A stretch of 64,000 bases of DNA from Pseudomonadota bacterium (lineage in GTDB: Bacteria; Pseudomonadota; Gammaproteobacteria; Burkholderiales; Burkholderiaceae_C), in the NCBI GenBank assembly GCA_023442945.1, contig JAEZWW010000108.1, forward strand, positions 13,010 to 77,009. The letters are read 5' to 3'. This document shows positions 1-8,268 of the stretch, piece by piece; the first letter of the stretch is position 1; each line of letters begins with the position of its first letter. The translations under genes and the position numbers were made by a program. The notes under the pieces were generated by a model. That model made no database searches and was not told the origin of the DNA. It saw nothing but the letters and a program-made list of their open reading frames with translations.

Positions 1-522
1 CATCAGGCAAGCCAGCGTGAAAGGCAGCAGGCTTTCAAAGTGCCATTTGTCGGCGTCGTTGACCTTCAGCGCGACGGCGATGTCGACCTGCTGCGTGTCA
101 ACCCAGTGCACCACCTGCTGGGTGTTGCCGGTGTGCACGGTGCACATCAACTCGGGGTGTTCGCGCCGCAGCGGGCGCAGCGCGTGTGGCAGCAGATGGA
201 TGGCGGCGGAGGCGATGCAGCCGATCTGCAAATGGCCCGGGCGCACGTGGCGGAATTCGATGGCCAGGTCGTTCAGCACCGACAGCGACGCGCTGACGCG
301 GTCGACCTGGTCCAGCAGTGCGCGCGCCTCCGGTTTGGGCCGCAGGCTGTGGCCGCTGCGCTCAAACAGGCGGTAGCCCAGCGCGTCTTCCAGCAGCGCC
401 AGCTGCTTGCTGACCGCGGGCTGGGTCACGTTCAGCCGGCGTGCGGCTTCGGTCAGCGTGGACGACGTGGACAGCACCTGCAACAAGGCGATGTGCTGGG
501 GGCGGACGGGCTGGGTTCTCAT
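1..522 (-). CDS. LysR-family transcriptional regulator, C-terminus cut by window edge
   Basis: The open frame runs from the ATG at 522 off the left edge, giving 174 codons. It starts MRTQPVRPQHIALLQVL and has a clear LysR winged helix-turn-helix at residues 7-65 (TEAARRLNVTQPAVSKQLALLE), followed by the start of the effector-binding domain (PGHLQIGCIAS). Such proteins bind upstream of a divergent target and respond to a small-molecule co-inducer. The divergently oriented Bug receptor at 639 is the natural target, about 116 bp away. The missing end of the effector domain lies outside the window, and the ligand is unknown. Confidence 0.9.
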   Translation of the reverse strand, partial: MRTQPVRPQHIALLQVLSTSSTLTEAARRLNVTQPAVSKQLALLEDALGYRLFERSGHSLRPKPEARALLDQVDRVSASLSVLNDLAIEFRHVRPGHLQIGCIASAAIHLLPHALRPLRREHPELMCTVHTGNTQQVVHWVDTQQVDIAVALKVNDADKWHFESLLPFTLACLM

Positions 523-638
523 GGCGGCCAAGCATAACCAATGGTTTGCATATCAACAAAATCATTCATTTGACTCATGTATGGGCTGCTTGGGACACTC
601 GCAAAACCCTTTTATCCCGAGTGAGACACCTTAAAAAA
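523..638. promoter_or_regulatory. Divergent regulatory region between LysR gene and Bug receptor gene
   Basis: This is an A+T-richer stretch between divergent genes. It contains the short dyad AACCA-A-TGGTT at 536-546 and an A+T-rich run (about 545-585), as expected of a LysR-type operator with overlapping promoters. The operator role is inferred from the position and the dyad only. No clear paired -10/-35 could be assigned. Confidence 0.4.
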
Positions 639-1619
639 ATGCCCAGCCTTGTTCGCCGATCTTTCGTTGCCGGCCTGATGGCCTTGTCGTCCACCCTGGT
701 CGCGGCGCAGCCGGCCGCTTACCCGACCAAGCCGATCCGCCTGGTGGTGCCGTACGGCCCGGGCGGCCCGTCGGACATCGTGGCGCGCGTGATCGCGGAC
801 GAAATGGGCCGCTCGCTCGGCCAGCCGATCGTGATCGACAACAAGCCTGGCGCGGGCTCGATGGTCGGTACGGAGATCGTGGTGCGTAGCCCAGCCGACG
901 GCTACACCTTGCTGCTGACCGATCTGCCCGTCACGATCGTGCCGCACGTGCTCAAGGCTTCTGCCAAGTACAACCCCACCAAAGACCTGGAGCCGATCGG
1001 GCTGATCGGCGGGTCGTCGTTGGGGTTCGTGGTGCCGGACACGCTGCCGGTAAAGACCCTCGCGGACTTCGTGACGCTGGCGCGCTCACGCCCCGAAGGG
1101 ATGCGGATAGGCTCGGGCGGCAACGGCAGCCTGACCCATTTGATGGCCGAGGTGTTTGCCCAGTCCGCCGGCTTCAAACTCACCCACCTGCCGTACCTGG
1201 GCACCGGGCCGGCGATTCCCGATCTGCTCGCGGGCCGCTTGGACGGCTTGTTCAACAGCTACCTGGCCACCAAACCCTATCTGGACGGTGGCAAGCTGAG
1301 GATGCTGGCCATCGCCTCCGACCGACGTGTTCCTGAGTTCCCAAGCGCAACAACGTTCGCCGAGGGCGGTTTTCCCGACGTCACGGTGGACTACTGGCTG
1401 GGCATTGTCGGTCCGGCAAACATGCCCAAGGCCGTCACAGACCGGGTGCGCGGCGCGCTGGACAAGGCGCTCCAATCCGATGGCGTCAAGGAAAAATTCA
1501 ACGCCCTGGCCATCACCAAGGCCGCCGACACCTCGGGGCCCGCATTGAGCCGTGCCATCCAGCGCGAATACAAGCGCTGGGGTGACGTCGTCAAAGCGCG
1601 CAACATCGTCGTCAACTGA
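639..1619 (+). CDS. Bug/TctC-family periplasmic solute-binding receptor
   Basis: This 326-residue protein belongs to the Bug family of tripartite tricarboxylate transporter receptors, which bind carboxylates and similar solutes in the periplasm. The start at 639 (MPSLVRRSFVAG) gives a signal peptide ending near VAAQPAA. The upstream in-frame extension to 441 crosses the intergenic region and is unlikely. Family hallmarks are YPTKPIRLVVPYGPGGPSD near the mature N-terminus, the DNKPGAGSMVGTE loop and the segment LTHLPYLGTGPAIPDLLAG. No TctA or TctB membrane subunit lies nearby, as is common for orphan Bug receptors. The M20 peptidase gene begins 14 bp downstream, suggesting co-transcription and a substrate that it hydrolyses. 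Confidence 0.88.
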   Translation: MPSLVRRSFVAGLMALSSTLVAAQPAAYPTKPIRLVVPYGPGGPSDIVARVIADEMGRSLGQPIVIDNKPGAGSMVGTEIVVRSPADGYTLLLTDLPVTIVPHVLKASAKYNPTKDLEPIGLIGGSSLGFVVPDTLPVKTLADFVTLARSRPEGMRIGSGGNGSLTHLMAEVFAQSAGFKLTHLPYLGTGPAIPDLLAGRLDGLFNSYLATKPYLDGGKLRMLAIASDRRVPEFPSATTFAEGGFPDVTVDYWLGIVGPANMPKAVTDRVRGALDKALQSDGVKEKFNALAITKAADTSGPALSRAIQREYKRWGDVVKARNIVVN

Positions 1620-1633
1620 ACAGTGGCAGAGAC

Positions 1634-2860
1634 ATGAACGCCAACGCCCCCGAATCCGAACTGATTGCGCTTGCCCGACAGTTCATCCAGATCCCCAGCG
1701 AAAACCCGCCTGGCGACACCACGGCCATGGCCGACGCCGTGACCGGCCTTCTCGATCTGCCTCAGATCGAACTGACCCGATTCGAGCCCAAGGAAGGCGT
1801 CGTCAACCTGGTGGCCGTTGTTCGAGGGGCCCGACAGGGCCCCAGGGTGGTCCTCAACGGTCATCTGGACACTTTCACCGTCGGCGCCAAAGCCGGCTGG
1901 AGCACCGACCCGTTCAGCGCCGACATCCGCGACGGGCGTTTGTACGGCCGCGGTGCCGGCGACATGAAAGCAGGCGTTGCGATCCTCGTGTCGGTGATGC
2001 GCGACCTGGCCCCGTTGCAAGCGACGATGCAGGGGGAACTGGTGTTGACCCTTGTCTCCGATGAGGAAACGGGCGGGACCTGGGGCACGCGCTGGCTTCT
2101 GGCCAACGTCCCGGAATCGCACGGCGACTACCTGCTCAACGCCGACGCCGGGCACCCGCGGGTGGTCCGCTACGGCGAGAAGGGCGTCATGTGGCTGAAG
2201 GTACGCAGTGAGGGCAAGGCCTGCCATGGCGCGCACGTTCATTTGGGGCGCAATGCCATTGAGTTGCTGACGTCGGCGCTTGCCGACCTGTTGACGCTGC
2301 GGGACCTCCCTACCCGCCTGTCCGACCAGGTCGTGCAAGCGATGCAGGAGGCGCGCGAGGTGTCAGAACAAGAAGGCGGGGTCGGAGAGTTTGAGAACCT
2401 GCGCGATATCACCGTCAACATTGGCTCGTTCCATTCTGGAGAAGTGCCGAACATCGTCCCCGGCGCGGCGGAGGCCACGGTGGATATCCGTTTCCCGTCC
2501 GGCTTCACCGCGCAGGACATCAAAGACCTGATCCAGACGCGACTTGCAAAGCACCCCGCCGTTCAATGGGAAGTCATCCCTGGCAGCGAAACCGAGCCCG
2601 CTCTGACGCCGCCGGACCACCGTCTGGTGCAGTGCTTTCTGAAACACGCGCGAGAAAAGGTGGCGGCGGATGCCGTTGCCAACATGCGTGTCGGACTGAC
2701 GGACGCGCGCCTGTTTCGACACGCTGGAATGCCCGCAGTCGTGTACGGCCCCACCGCTTTCAACATGGGCGGCGTGGACGAACACGTGCTGGTCGCCCAG
2801 GTGGAATCGGTCTATCAGGTGCAGTTGGCGGTCGCCAAGGAACTGCTCTCTATTGCGTAG
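1634..2860 (+). CDS. M20-family (ArgE/DapE-like) metallopeptidase or amidohydrolase
   Basis: This 408-residue zinc-dependent hydrolase is of the M20 / ArgE-DapE-ACY1 family, which cleaves amide bonds of N-acylated amino acids or small peptides. Visible motifs are LNGHLDTF (metal-binding His and Asp), GRGAGDMKAG, SDEETGG (catalytic Glu pair) and ADAGHPR. A dimerization domain follows (about residues 190-310), then a C-terminal metal-ligand region (FNMGGVDEHV). The length is normal for the family. The short gap after the Bug receptor makes a two-gene operon likely. The exact substrate (acetylornithine, succinyl-diaminopimelate, an acylamino acid or another) cannot be told from sequence, so no gene symbol is given. 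Confidence 0.88.
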   Translation: MNANAPESELIALARQFIQIPSENPPGDTTAMADAVTGLLDLPQIELTRFEPKEGVVNLVAVVRGARQGPRVVLNGHLDTFTVGAKAGWSTDPFSADIRDGRLYGRGAGDMKAGVAILVSVMRDLAPLQATMQGELVLTLVSDEETGGTWGTRWLLANVPESHGDYLLNADAGHPRVVRYGEKGVMWLKVRSEGKACHGAHVHLGRNAIELLTSALADLLTLRDLPTRLSDQVVQAMQEAREVSEQEGGVGEFENLRDITVNIGSFHSGEVPNIVPGAAEATVDIRFPSGFTAQDIKDLIQTRLAKHPAVQWEVIPGSETEPALTPPDHRLVQCFLKHAREKVAADAVANMRVGLTDARLFRHAGMPAVVYGPTAFNMGGVDEHVLVAQVESVYQVQLAVAKELLSIA

Positions 2861-2970
2861 CGTGCATGCGCCGGCGCGACTAAGCGCGGGTTTCTGGCGA
2901 TGGGCGCCTGAGAGGCGGCTGCTAACGGTTCGCCAGCGAATCTGGCAGCGCGCCCAAAAACCCCGCTGCC

Positions 2971-3870
2971 CTACCCCTCCGTCGCCACCGCCTGCCCCAA
3001 CACCCACGCCCGCCACAGCTGCAGCGCCGGGTTCACCGGTCGGGCGCTGGGCACGCACAGAAAATAGCCGCGGTTCAGCGACACCGGCTGGTCGATGGCG
3101 ATGGCGATGCGGCCGGCGGCGATGTCGGGGGCGAGCAGGCTGCGCTGCAGCACGGCCACGCCCAGGCCGGCGGCGACGGCTTGCAGCAGCAGGGCCACGG
3201 TTTCCAGGTCGGCCGCGGGTTGCAGCGGGCCGTGTGCGCAGCCCACGCCGGCCAGCCAGCGCTGCCAGTTGTCGGGGTAGTGCGTGTGGCACAGCAGAGG
3301 GTGAACCAGCAGGTCGGCGGGTGTGCGGATGGCCTGCGGGCCCTCCAGGTCGGCCGGGCGGCAGACCGGGACCACGTCGCGCCCGACCAGGTAGTCGGCG
3401 GCGATGCCGGGCGGCCATTCGGGCTGGCCGACACGGATCCAGGCGTCGATGTCGGGCGCGGTCAGCGCGTCGTCGCGCTGGTAGGGCGCGAAGGACAGGG
3501 TGACTTCGGGGTGCTGGGCGCGAAAGTCCGGCAGGCGCGGGATCAGCCAGTGGCTGAACAGCGTGGGGGCGACCGACACGCGCAGCCCCTGGGCGGGGCG
3601 CCGGCTGCGCACGGCGACGCTGGCCGCTTCAATGGCGCCGATGGCCGGGGCGATGGCGGCCAGGTAGTCGGCCCCCGCGGGCGTCAGCACGCTGCGTCGA
3701 CCCTCGCGCGCGAACAGGGCCTGGCCCAGGTGCTCTTCCAGCCGGGCGATGGCGCGGCTGATGGCGCCCTGGGTCACCGCCAGCTCGTCGGCCGCGCGCG
3801 AATAGCTGCCCAGGCGCGCGGCGGTGGCGAAGGCGTGCAATTCGGACAGCGAAGGCGACTGGATGCGCAT
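2971..3870 (-). CDS. LysR-family (GcvA-like) transcriptional regulator
   Basis: The 299-residue regulator starts at MRIQSPSLSELHAFATAARL. A longer frame reaches 4044 but would run through the divergent promoter region and into the next gene. The N-terminal helix-turn-helix contains SRAADELAVTQGAISRAIARLEEHLG, and the effector domain follows (LRVSVAPTLFSHWLIPRLPDF). The SLSELHAF-type start and WLIPRLPDF segment resemble GcvA-like LysR proteins. It is divergent from the Bug receptor at 4016 and convergent with the M20 gene, so its likely target is the 4016-5920 operon. The inducer is unknown. Confidence 0.9.
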   Translation of the reverse strand: MRIQSPSLSELHAFATAARLGSYSRAADELAVTQGAISRAIARLEEHLGQALFAREGRRSVLTPAGADYLAAIAPAIGAIEAASVAVRSRRPAQGLRVSVAPTLFSHWLIPRLPDFRAQHPEVTLSFAPYQRDDALTAPDIDAWIRVGQPEWPPGIAADYLVGRDVVPVCRPADLEGPQAIRTPADLLVHPLLCHTHYPDNWQRWLAGVGCAHGPLQPAADLETVALLLQAVAAGLGVAVLQRSLLAPDIAAGRIAIAIDQPVSLNRGYFLCVPSARPVNPALQLWRAWVLGQAVATEG

Positions 3871-4015
3871 GGCGGGGTAGCCGCGTGGCGGCCGGTGATG
3901 TATGAGCGTTGGTAATACTTGCAGGCCGCATTGTCGCTTTTCATACCCACGGGGGTCGCCAAGAATGCGGCCGAGCCTTTCGATTCCCTGACAAACACCA
4001 CGAGGAGCCCCCACC
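3871..4015. promoter_or_regulatory. Divergent promoter/operator region for LysR and Bug-FGase operon
   Basis: This is a 145-bp gap between divergent starts. On the plus strand TTGCAG (about 3918-3923) lies 17 bp before CATACC, a weak sigma70-like pair. A purine-rich ribosome site (ACGAGGAG) precedes the ATG at 4016. Assignment as the regulatory region rests mainly on gene arrangement. Confidence 0.35.
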
Positions 4016-4999
4016 ATGGCACTGCGCCGCACCGTTTTGAGCACGTTCGCCGCCTGCGCGGCCGCTGCCGCCTTCGCCCCGCAGGCGCTGGCCCAGGCCG
4101 ACTACCCCACGCGCCCGATCAAGCTGATCGTGCCGTTTGCCCCCGGGGGGTCGACCGACATGGTGGCGCGCCTGCTGGCCGACAAGATGAGTCAGGTGCT
4201 GGGCAAGGCTGTGGTGGTGGACAACAAGGGCGGCGCGGGCGGATCGCTGGGCGCTGACGCCATCGCCAAGGCCGCACCGGACGGCTACACCATCGGCATG
4301 GCCACCGTCAGCACGCACGGCGCCAACCCGGCCATCTTCAGCAAGCTGCCCTACGACGCGGTGAAGGACTTCGCCCCCATCACCAACGTGATGAGCGTGC
4401 CCAGCGTCTTCGTGGTGCACCCCAGCGTGCCGGCCAAGACCATGAAGGAATTCATCGCCCTGGCCAAGGCCCATCCCAACAAGTACACCTTCGCCTCGCC
4501 TGGCACCGGCTCGCTGGGCCACGCCAACATCGAAAACTTCATGAACCTGGCGGGCATCCAGCTGCTGCACGTGCCCTACAAGGGCTCGGGCCAGGCCATC
4601 AACGACGCGCTGGCCGGCCAGGTCACCGCGATGACGGACAACCTGCCCTCCATGCTGCCGCACATCAAGAGCGGCAAGATGCGCCCGCTGGCCGTGCTGG
4701 CGCTCAAGCGTGCCGACGTCGTGCCCGACGTGCCCACCTACACCGAGTTGGGCTACCCCGGCATGGGCGACGGCGGCTGGTTTGGCCTGGTCGCGCCCGC
4801 CGGCACGCCCAAGGCCATCATCGACAAGCTGAACACCGCCGCCCACAAGGCCATGGCCATGCCGGACTACCTGGACAAGCAAAAGGGCATCTCCGGCGAA
4901 TCCATGGGCAACACGCCCGAGCAGTTCGCCAAGCAGATCCAGGCCGCCATCGACCGCTACACCGCGGTCGCCAAGCGCGCCAACATCAAGCTGGACTGA
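4016..4999 (+). CDS. Bug/TctC-family periplasmic solute-binding receptor
   Basis: This 327-residue receptor has a signal peptide ending near QALAQADYPTRP and the family signatures PIKLIVPFAPGGSTDMVARLL, DNKGGAGGSLGADAIAKA and LLHVPYKGSGQAINDALAG. The start at 4016 is supported by the ribosome site ACGAGGAG just upstream. It should deliver a periplasmic solute to a tripartite carrier encoded elsewhere, since no membrane subunits are adjacent. The N-formylglutamate amidohydrolase-like gene begins 15 bp downstream, so the ligand may be an N-acyl amino acid or related acid. That ligand is inference. It is paralogous to the receptor at 639. Confidence 0.9.
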   Translation: MALRRTVLSTFAACAAAAAFAPQALAQADYPTRPIKLIVPFAPGGSTDMVARLLADKMSQVLGKAVVVDNKGGAGGSLGADAIAKAAPDGYTIGMATVSTHGANPAIFSKLPYDAVKDFAPITNVMSVPSVFVVHPSVPAKTMKEFIALAKAHPNKYTFASPGTGSLGHANIENFMNLAGIQLLHVPYKGSGQAINDALAGQVTAMTDNLPSMLPHIKSGKMRPLAVLALKRADVVPDVPTYTELGYPGMGDGGWFGLVAPAGTPKAIIDKLNTAAHKAMAMPDYLDKQKGISGESMGNTPEQFAKQIQAAIDRYTAVAKRANIKLD

Positions 5000-5014
5000 G
5001 CGGGGCGCCACCGG

Positions 5015-5920
5015 ATGAGTCCGCACGAAGACCTGCGCCCCCTGCCCGACACGCCGGTGCAGGTCTGGACGCCCAACGGTGAGGCGCTGCCGCTGGTGTG
5101 CGACTCGCCCCACAGCGGCACCGCCTACCCGGCCGACTTCGGCCATCAGGTGCCGATCGTGCTGCTGCGCCGCGGCGAAGACACCCACATCCACCGCCTG
5201 TGGCACAGCGCCCCAGCGCACGGCGCCACCCTGCTGGCGGCCACCTTCCCGCGCACCTACATCGACCCGAACAGGGGCGAGACCGACCTGGACCCGGCGC
5301 AGATCGACGGTACCTGGCCCACGCCGCTGACGCCCGGCCCCAAGACCGCGCAAGGCCTGGGCCTGGTGTGGCAGCGCATCATCGTCGACGGCCAGCCGAC
5401 CGCGTTGTACGCCGTTAAGCCGACCGTCGCCCAGATCCAGCACCGCATCGAACGCTACTGGCGCCCCTACCACGCCGCGCTGCAGCAGGCCATCGACGCC
5501 AGCGTGCAACGCTTTGGCGCCGTGTGGCACCTCAACCTGCATTCCATGCCCAGCGACGTCTACCGGCGCCTGGGCCGCTCCGACGCCCCGCCGCTGGCCG
5601 ACTTCGTCCTGGGCGACCGCGACGGCACCACCTGCGCGCCCGAGTTCATCCACCTGATCGGCGACACGCTGAAAGGCTTCGGCTACAGCGTGGCCTACAA
5701 CGAGCCGTACAAAGGCGTCGAGCTGATCGCCCGCATCGGCCAACCCGCGCTGAATCGCCACAGCCTGCAGATAGAAATCAACCGCCCCGTCTACATGGAC
5801 GAAGCCACGCGCGCGCCCAATGCGGGGTTTGCGCCGCTGCAGGCGCACCTGGACCAGTTGATGGGGGTGGTAGCGGCGTACGTGCGCGATCAGATCGGCG
5901 GCGCCTCAGCCCGGCCCTGA
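5015..5920 (+). CDS. N-formylglutamate amidohydrolase family protein
   Basis: This 301-residue protein belongs to the N-formylglutamate amidohydrolase (FGase, HutG-like) family, whose best-known member releases formate from N-formyl-glutamate in histidine breakdown. Family features include LVCDSPHSGTAYP near residues 27-39, the segment RGEDTHIHRLW, TYIDPNRGETDLDP and NLHSMP, with candidate metal ligands among these His and Asp residues. No hut genes flank it. Instead it sits 15 bp behind a Bug receptor, as is frequent for this family in Burkholderiales. The true substrate may therefore be another N-acyl amino acid brought in by that receptor. Confidence 0.85.
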   Translation: MSPHEDLRPLPDTPVQVWTPNGEALPLVCDSPHSGTAYPADFGHQVPIVLLRRGEDTHIHRLWHSAPAHGATLLAATFPRTYIDPNRGETDLDPAQIDGTWPTPLTPGPKTAQGLGLVWQRIIVDGQPTALYAVKPTVAQIQHRIERYWRPYHAALQQAIDASVQRFGAVWHLNLHSMPSDVYRRLGRSDAPPLADFVLGDRDGTTCAPEFIHLIGDTLKGFGYSVAYNEPYKGVELIARIGQPALNRHSLQIEINRPVYMDEATRAPNAGFAPLQAHLDQLMGVVAAYVRDQIGGASARP

Positions 5921-6270
5921 ACACGCGTCCCACGCCCGCAGGCAGACCGACGGCACCAACAGAGCGAGAGCGCGCCGGCAGCGGATTTCGCCAGCCCAAG
6001 CGCCGGCGAAGCCCGCGGCGCCAAGTGCTGCATGGCGCGCGCCGGTTCAGGCCGAAGAGAGAAGGAGCGTACCGTCAGCCACCTGGTGGTGAGGGGTGCG
6101 TGGTGCGGTGTACGGGGTCAGGGGTGTCGGGCTAACTGGGTACTTGGTGGCGCTGCCCTTCGCGCCGTGACAGGGTCCCCAGTATGTTTTCAACCCCCTG
6201 GCGACCGGCCGGGGTCTGGCGGCTCGCCCGGTACGCTCCAAAACGGGTGCGGTGTGCTGTTTTGAATGAA
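5921..6270. other. Intergenic region without recognised gene
   Basis: About 350 bp separate the FGase gene from the first interspersed repeat. It is G+C-rich with a G/T-biased stretch around 6080-6135. The open frames present have low-complexity arginine/proline translations, and I see no gene, RNA or terminator in it. Confidence 0.5.
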
Positions 6271-6322
6271 ATCAGCCTCTAGCCCTACAACCACTTGCGC
6301 GGCCAGCTACTGCATTCATAGC
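6271..6322 (-). repeat. Interspersed repeat copy 1
   Basis: Reverse-orientation copy (CTCTAGCCCTACAACCACTT then GCGCGGCCAGCTA), ending in GCTA...TAGC. It sits just downstream of the DIP1984-family gene stop at 6331. Confidence 0.8.
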
Positions 6323-6330
6323 ACTCTGCG

Positions 6331-6783
6331 TCAGATTTCAACGCGCCAATTGGTCTCCTGGATCAGCACGTTCAGCTCGCGGATCTGGCGGCTCATGTCT
6401 TCCATCTGCTTTTGCGTGGCCGCTACGTCCAACTGCGGCACCCATTTGATCTCGCGCATGCTGTAGCGGTCGGACTCTTTGTGGGTGGAATCCACCGCCA
6501 ACTTCAGTGTCGCGTGCTGCTGCATCAGCGTGTCGCGCGCCGCCAGCACCTGCGCCAACGCGCGCCCGTCGGGCAACTTGGCGGCGGCGTTCGCGGCGTC
6601 GATCTGAAGAATGAGCTGCTGCTGCTCGGCAATCACGCCAAAGCATTCGGCGATCAGCTTGGCCACGTCTTCACGCGGCGCATCGCCTTCCTGCGCCAGG
6701 GCGTTCTGCCCGATGCGCTCGCGCAGGGACAGGATTTTCTTTTTCTGATCGGCGCGGATCAGGAGGGCTTCGGCGAGTTTCAT
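6331..6783 (-). CDS. DIP1984-family (DUF6847-like) protein
   Basis: This 150-residue, mostly helical, charged protein resembles the DIP1984 family of unknown function. It shares the MKLAEALLIRADQKKKI start, a central DGRALAQVLAARDTL segment and a C-terminal REIKWVPQLDVAATQKQ segment ending QETNWRVEI. No signal peptide or membrane segment is visible, and the helices look coiled-coil-like. Its start codon overlaps the stop of the upstream TIR gene (ATGA), so translation is probably coupled. Its base composition is host-like: 47 of 60 bases are G or C in 6541-6600, in sharp contrast with its partner. A regulatory or scaffold role for the TIR protein is inference from context only. Confidence 0.75.
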   Translation of the reverse strand: MKLAEALLIRADQKKKILSLRERIGQNALAQEGDAPREDVAKLIAECFGVIAEQQQLILQIDAANAAAKLPDGRALAQVLAARDTLMQQHATLKLAVDSTHKESDRYSMREIKWVPQLDVAATQKQMEDMSRQIRELNVLIQETNWRVEI

Positions 6784-7736
6784 GGCAACTTCATACCTTG
6801 CAGACGAAATTTCTCAAATCCCGCGGGATCAGCCAATCTCCTAACCAGCTGCGGAAGGAATTTTTCAATCAGAAAATCCTGATCCTTCAATATCACTTCA
6901 CCGCGCGGCACGAGCCGCCGAGCCATTTTTGATGCCACCATGAATTTCTCAAGGAGATTTCTAGCCGCTTCAATATCACCTGCATTGTAGGCCCTATGGG
7001 TTTCCAAGAGAATTTCCGACAACCATGGATAGTCCTCTCTATAAGCCCCAGCCAAGACTAAAAGCAGCACCGGATCACCGCTATCCTCTCCCACTGTATG
7101 CATCAATTCATACATAAACTCAGGATGCATCCGTCGGCCTCTATACCGTGGACCCGGCTCATCAAAGCCTTCACGCATTCGAGTTTCCATTGACCGAACC
7201 GCTGTTACAAGATCCTCAATGACCTCAGACTGTGGCCTAGAACGCTTCGTCACATCCACTGACTTTGGAATAGCGTTTAGACTCGCCTCGAGCTGAGGAT
7301 AGAGTGCATCGAACAGTTGCCTATATCGCTCGTCCGGCACCTTCACGGACGACATCGCATTGATCGAACTAACTACTTCCAACAACCCGTTTCGCTCTGC
7401 TTTTTTACCCTGAAATTGAGCAAGCGGCCCCGTAATCTCACTAAACTCCAAATCGAATAAAAGTGGAATTAGCTTACTGCCATCGAGCATTTTTGCTAAC
7501 GCGCCCGCTTCAAAAAGAATCCAAGGCGCAATGACATTCTCCCTTGTAACGCAGAGTATGCCAAAATTGCACCCATCCAACTGCTTGGCGACCTCGTCAC
7601 TCCAACGCGCGCCAGCATCAATGTCAGACTCAGACACCCAAGGTTCGACATAGTACAAAATCAAAGGTAGCCAAGCCTTCAACGCGTTTGCCAAGGCTTT
7701 GCTACGATCCCCACTCCAGCTTAGAAATAGCTTCAT
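6780..7736 (-). CDS. TIR-domain protein, candidate NAD-consuming immune effector
   Basis: The 318-residue protein begins with a bacterial TIR-like fold: MKLFLSWSGDRS (residues 1-12), DIDAGARWSDEVAKQL (39-54), GILCVTREN (59-67) and PWILFEAGALAKM (71-83). Glu77 in the last motif is at the position expected for the catalytic glutamate of TIR NADases. A helical region from about 165 to the end has no domain I recognise. No signal peptide is visible. The gene is much poorer in G+C than its neighbours (23 of 60 bases in 6841-6900), suggesting recent acquisition. A ribosome site GGAGGGAC precedes its ATG. TIR proteins often act in anti-phage defence through NAD depletion or cyclic-ADPR signalling. 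That role here is inferred, as no ThsA-like or other known partner is adjacent. Confidence 0.78.
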   Translation of the reverse strand: MKLFLSWSGDRSKALANALKAWLPLILYYVEPWVSESDIDAGARWSDEVAKQLDGCNFGILCVTRENVIAPWILFEAGALAKMLDGSKLIPLLFDLEFSEITGPLAQFQGKKAERNGLLEVVSSINAMSSVKVPDERYRQLFDALYPQLEASLNAIPKSVDVTKRSRPQSEVIEDLVTAVRSMETRMREGFDEPGPRYRGRRMHPEFMYELMHTVGEDSGDPVLLLVLAGAYREDYPWLSEILLETHRAYNAGDIEAARNLLEKFMVASKMARRLVPRGEVILKDQDFLIEKFLPQLVRRLADPAGFEKFRLQGMKLP

Positions 7737-7858
7737 CCGTCCCTCCAGCTTTTTTAAATACTCGAAAAAATTCGCTCTGTTTCTATATTCTAATTAATAA
7801 GAAAAAAACGAGAGAAAACTGTCTCGGCACGCGACGTGATCAAGACTTGTATACAGTT
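7737..7858 (-). promoter_or_regulatory. A+T-rich upstream region of the TIR gene
   Basis: The region ahead of the TIR start is strongly A+T-rich, with a small dyad CGAA-AAAA-TTCG at 7763-7774, TAGAAT-like and TATAGA-like -10 candidates on the minus strand, and a good ribosome site next to the ATG. Its composition matches the TIR gene and not the flanks. No unique promoter could be chosen. Confidence 0.4.
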
Positions 7859-8227
7859 CTACGGCCCACACCGAAACCAACTCCCCCCACCCGACGGATC
7901 GCTCCTCTCCGTCTGGCGTTGCCCGCTGGAATCCTGGATGTTGGTGTAGCTGCCCTGAGCGGCAGGGGCGTTCGGGCCGGTGAGTCGCACGCGCTGGCCG
8001 GATTGGCGGCAGTGCTGGACGGCATCCTGAAGTTGGTGGACCGTGGGGCCGGACTTGGTGGTGGGGCCCATGTCGGCGCAGCCGGCCAGGGCAAGCCAGG
8101 CCAGGGCCGCGGCGGCCAGCGCGGGGCGCGTGACGGCGCGCGGCGCTGGGTGCGATGTGACACGCAGCGTGGGTCGCGCTGGGGCAGGCAGCGGCGACGC
8201 CAGGGGCCGGGCGTGGCGGGCCGTCAC
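7859..8227 (-). CDS. Putative small lipoprotein
   Basis: This 122-residue frame contains a lipoprotein signal: a hydrophobic stretch PALAAAALAWLALAGC with lipobox LAGC, Cys50 of this frame, followed by ADMGPTTKSGPTVHQLQDAV. The start at 8227 gives an over-long region before the hydrophobic segment, so the true start may be further in or non-ATG. The mature part is about 73 residues with no recognised domain. It begins 41 bp after the guaB stop on the same strand and may be read through from guaB. Overlapping frames with arginine/proline-rich translations were judged shadows. Confidence 0.5.
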   Translation of the reverse strand: MTARHARPLASPLPAPARPTLRVTSHPAPRAVTRPALAAAALAWLALAGCADMGPTTKSGPTVHQLQDAVQHCRQSGQRVRLTGPNAPAAQGSYTNIQDSSGQRQTERSDPSGGGSWFRCGP

Positions 8228-8268
8228 GCCACCGGCCTCGCGGGAAGGATGCCGCGCGCTGGCACCGG

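Noticed and set aside
441..638. N-terminal extension of the first Bug receptor
   Set aside because: It would overlap the divergent LysR start and place a signal peptide internally; the ATG at 639 starts the signal peptide.
3941..5848. 635-codon minus-strand frame across the Bug and FGase genes
   Set aside because: The translation is rich in Val/Gly/Arg with no domain, while both plus-strand genes have clear family motifs.
6080..6250. Degenerate G/T-rich stretch as a CRISPR or tandem array
   Set aside because: No regular repeat unit or spacing could be found.
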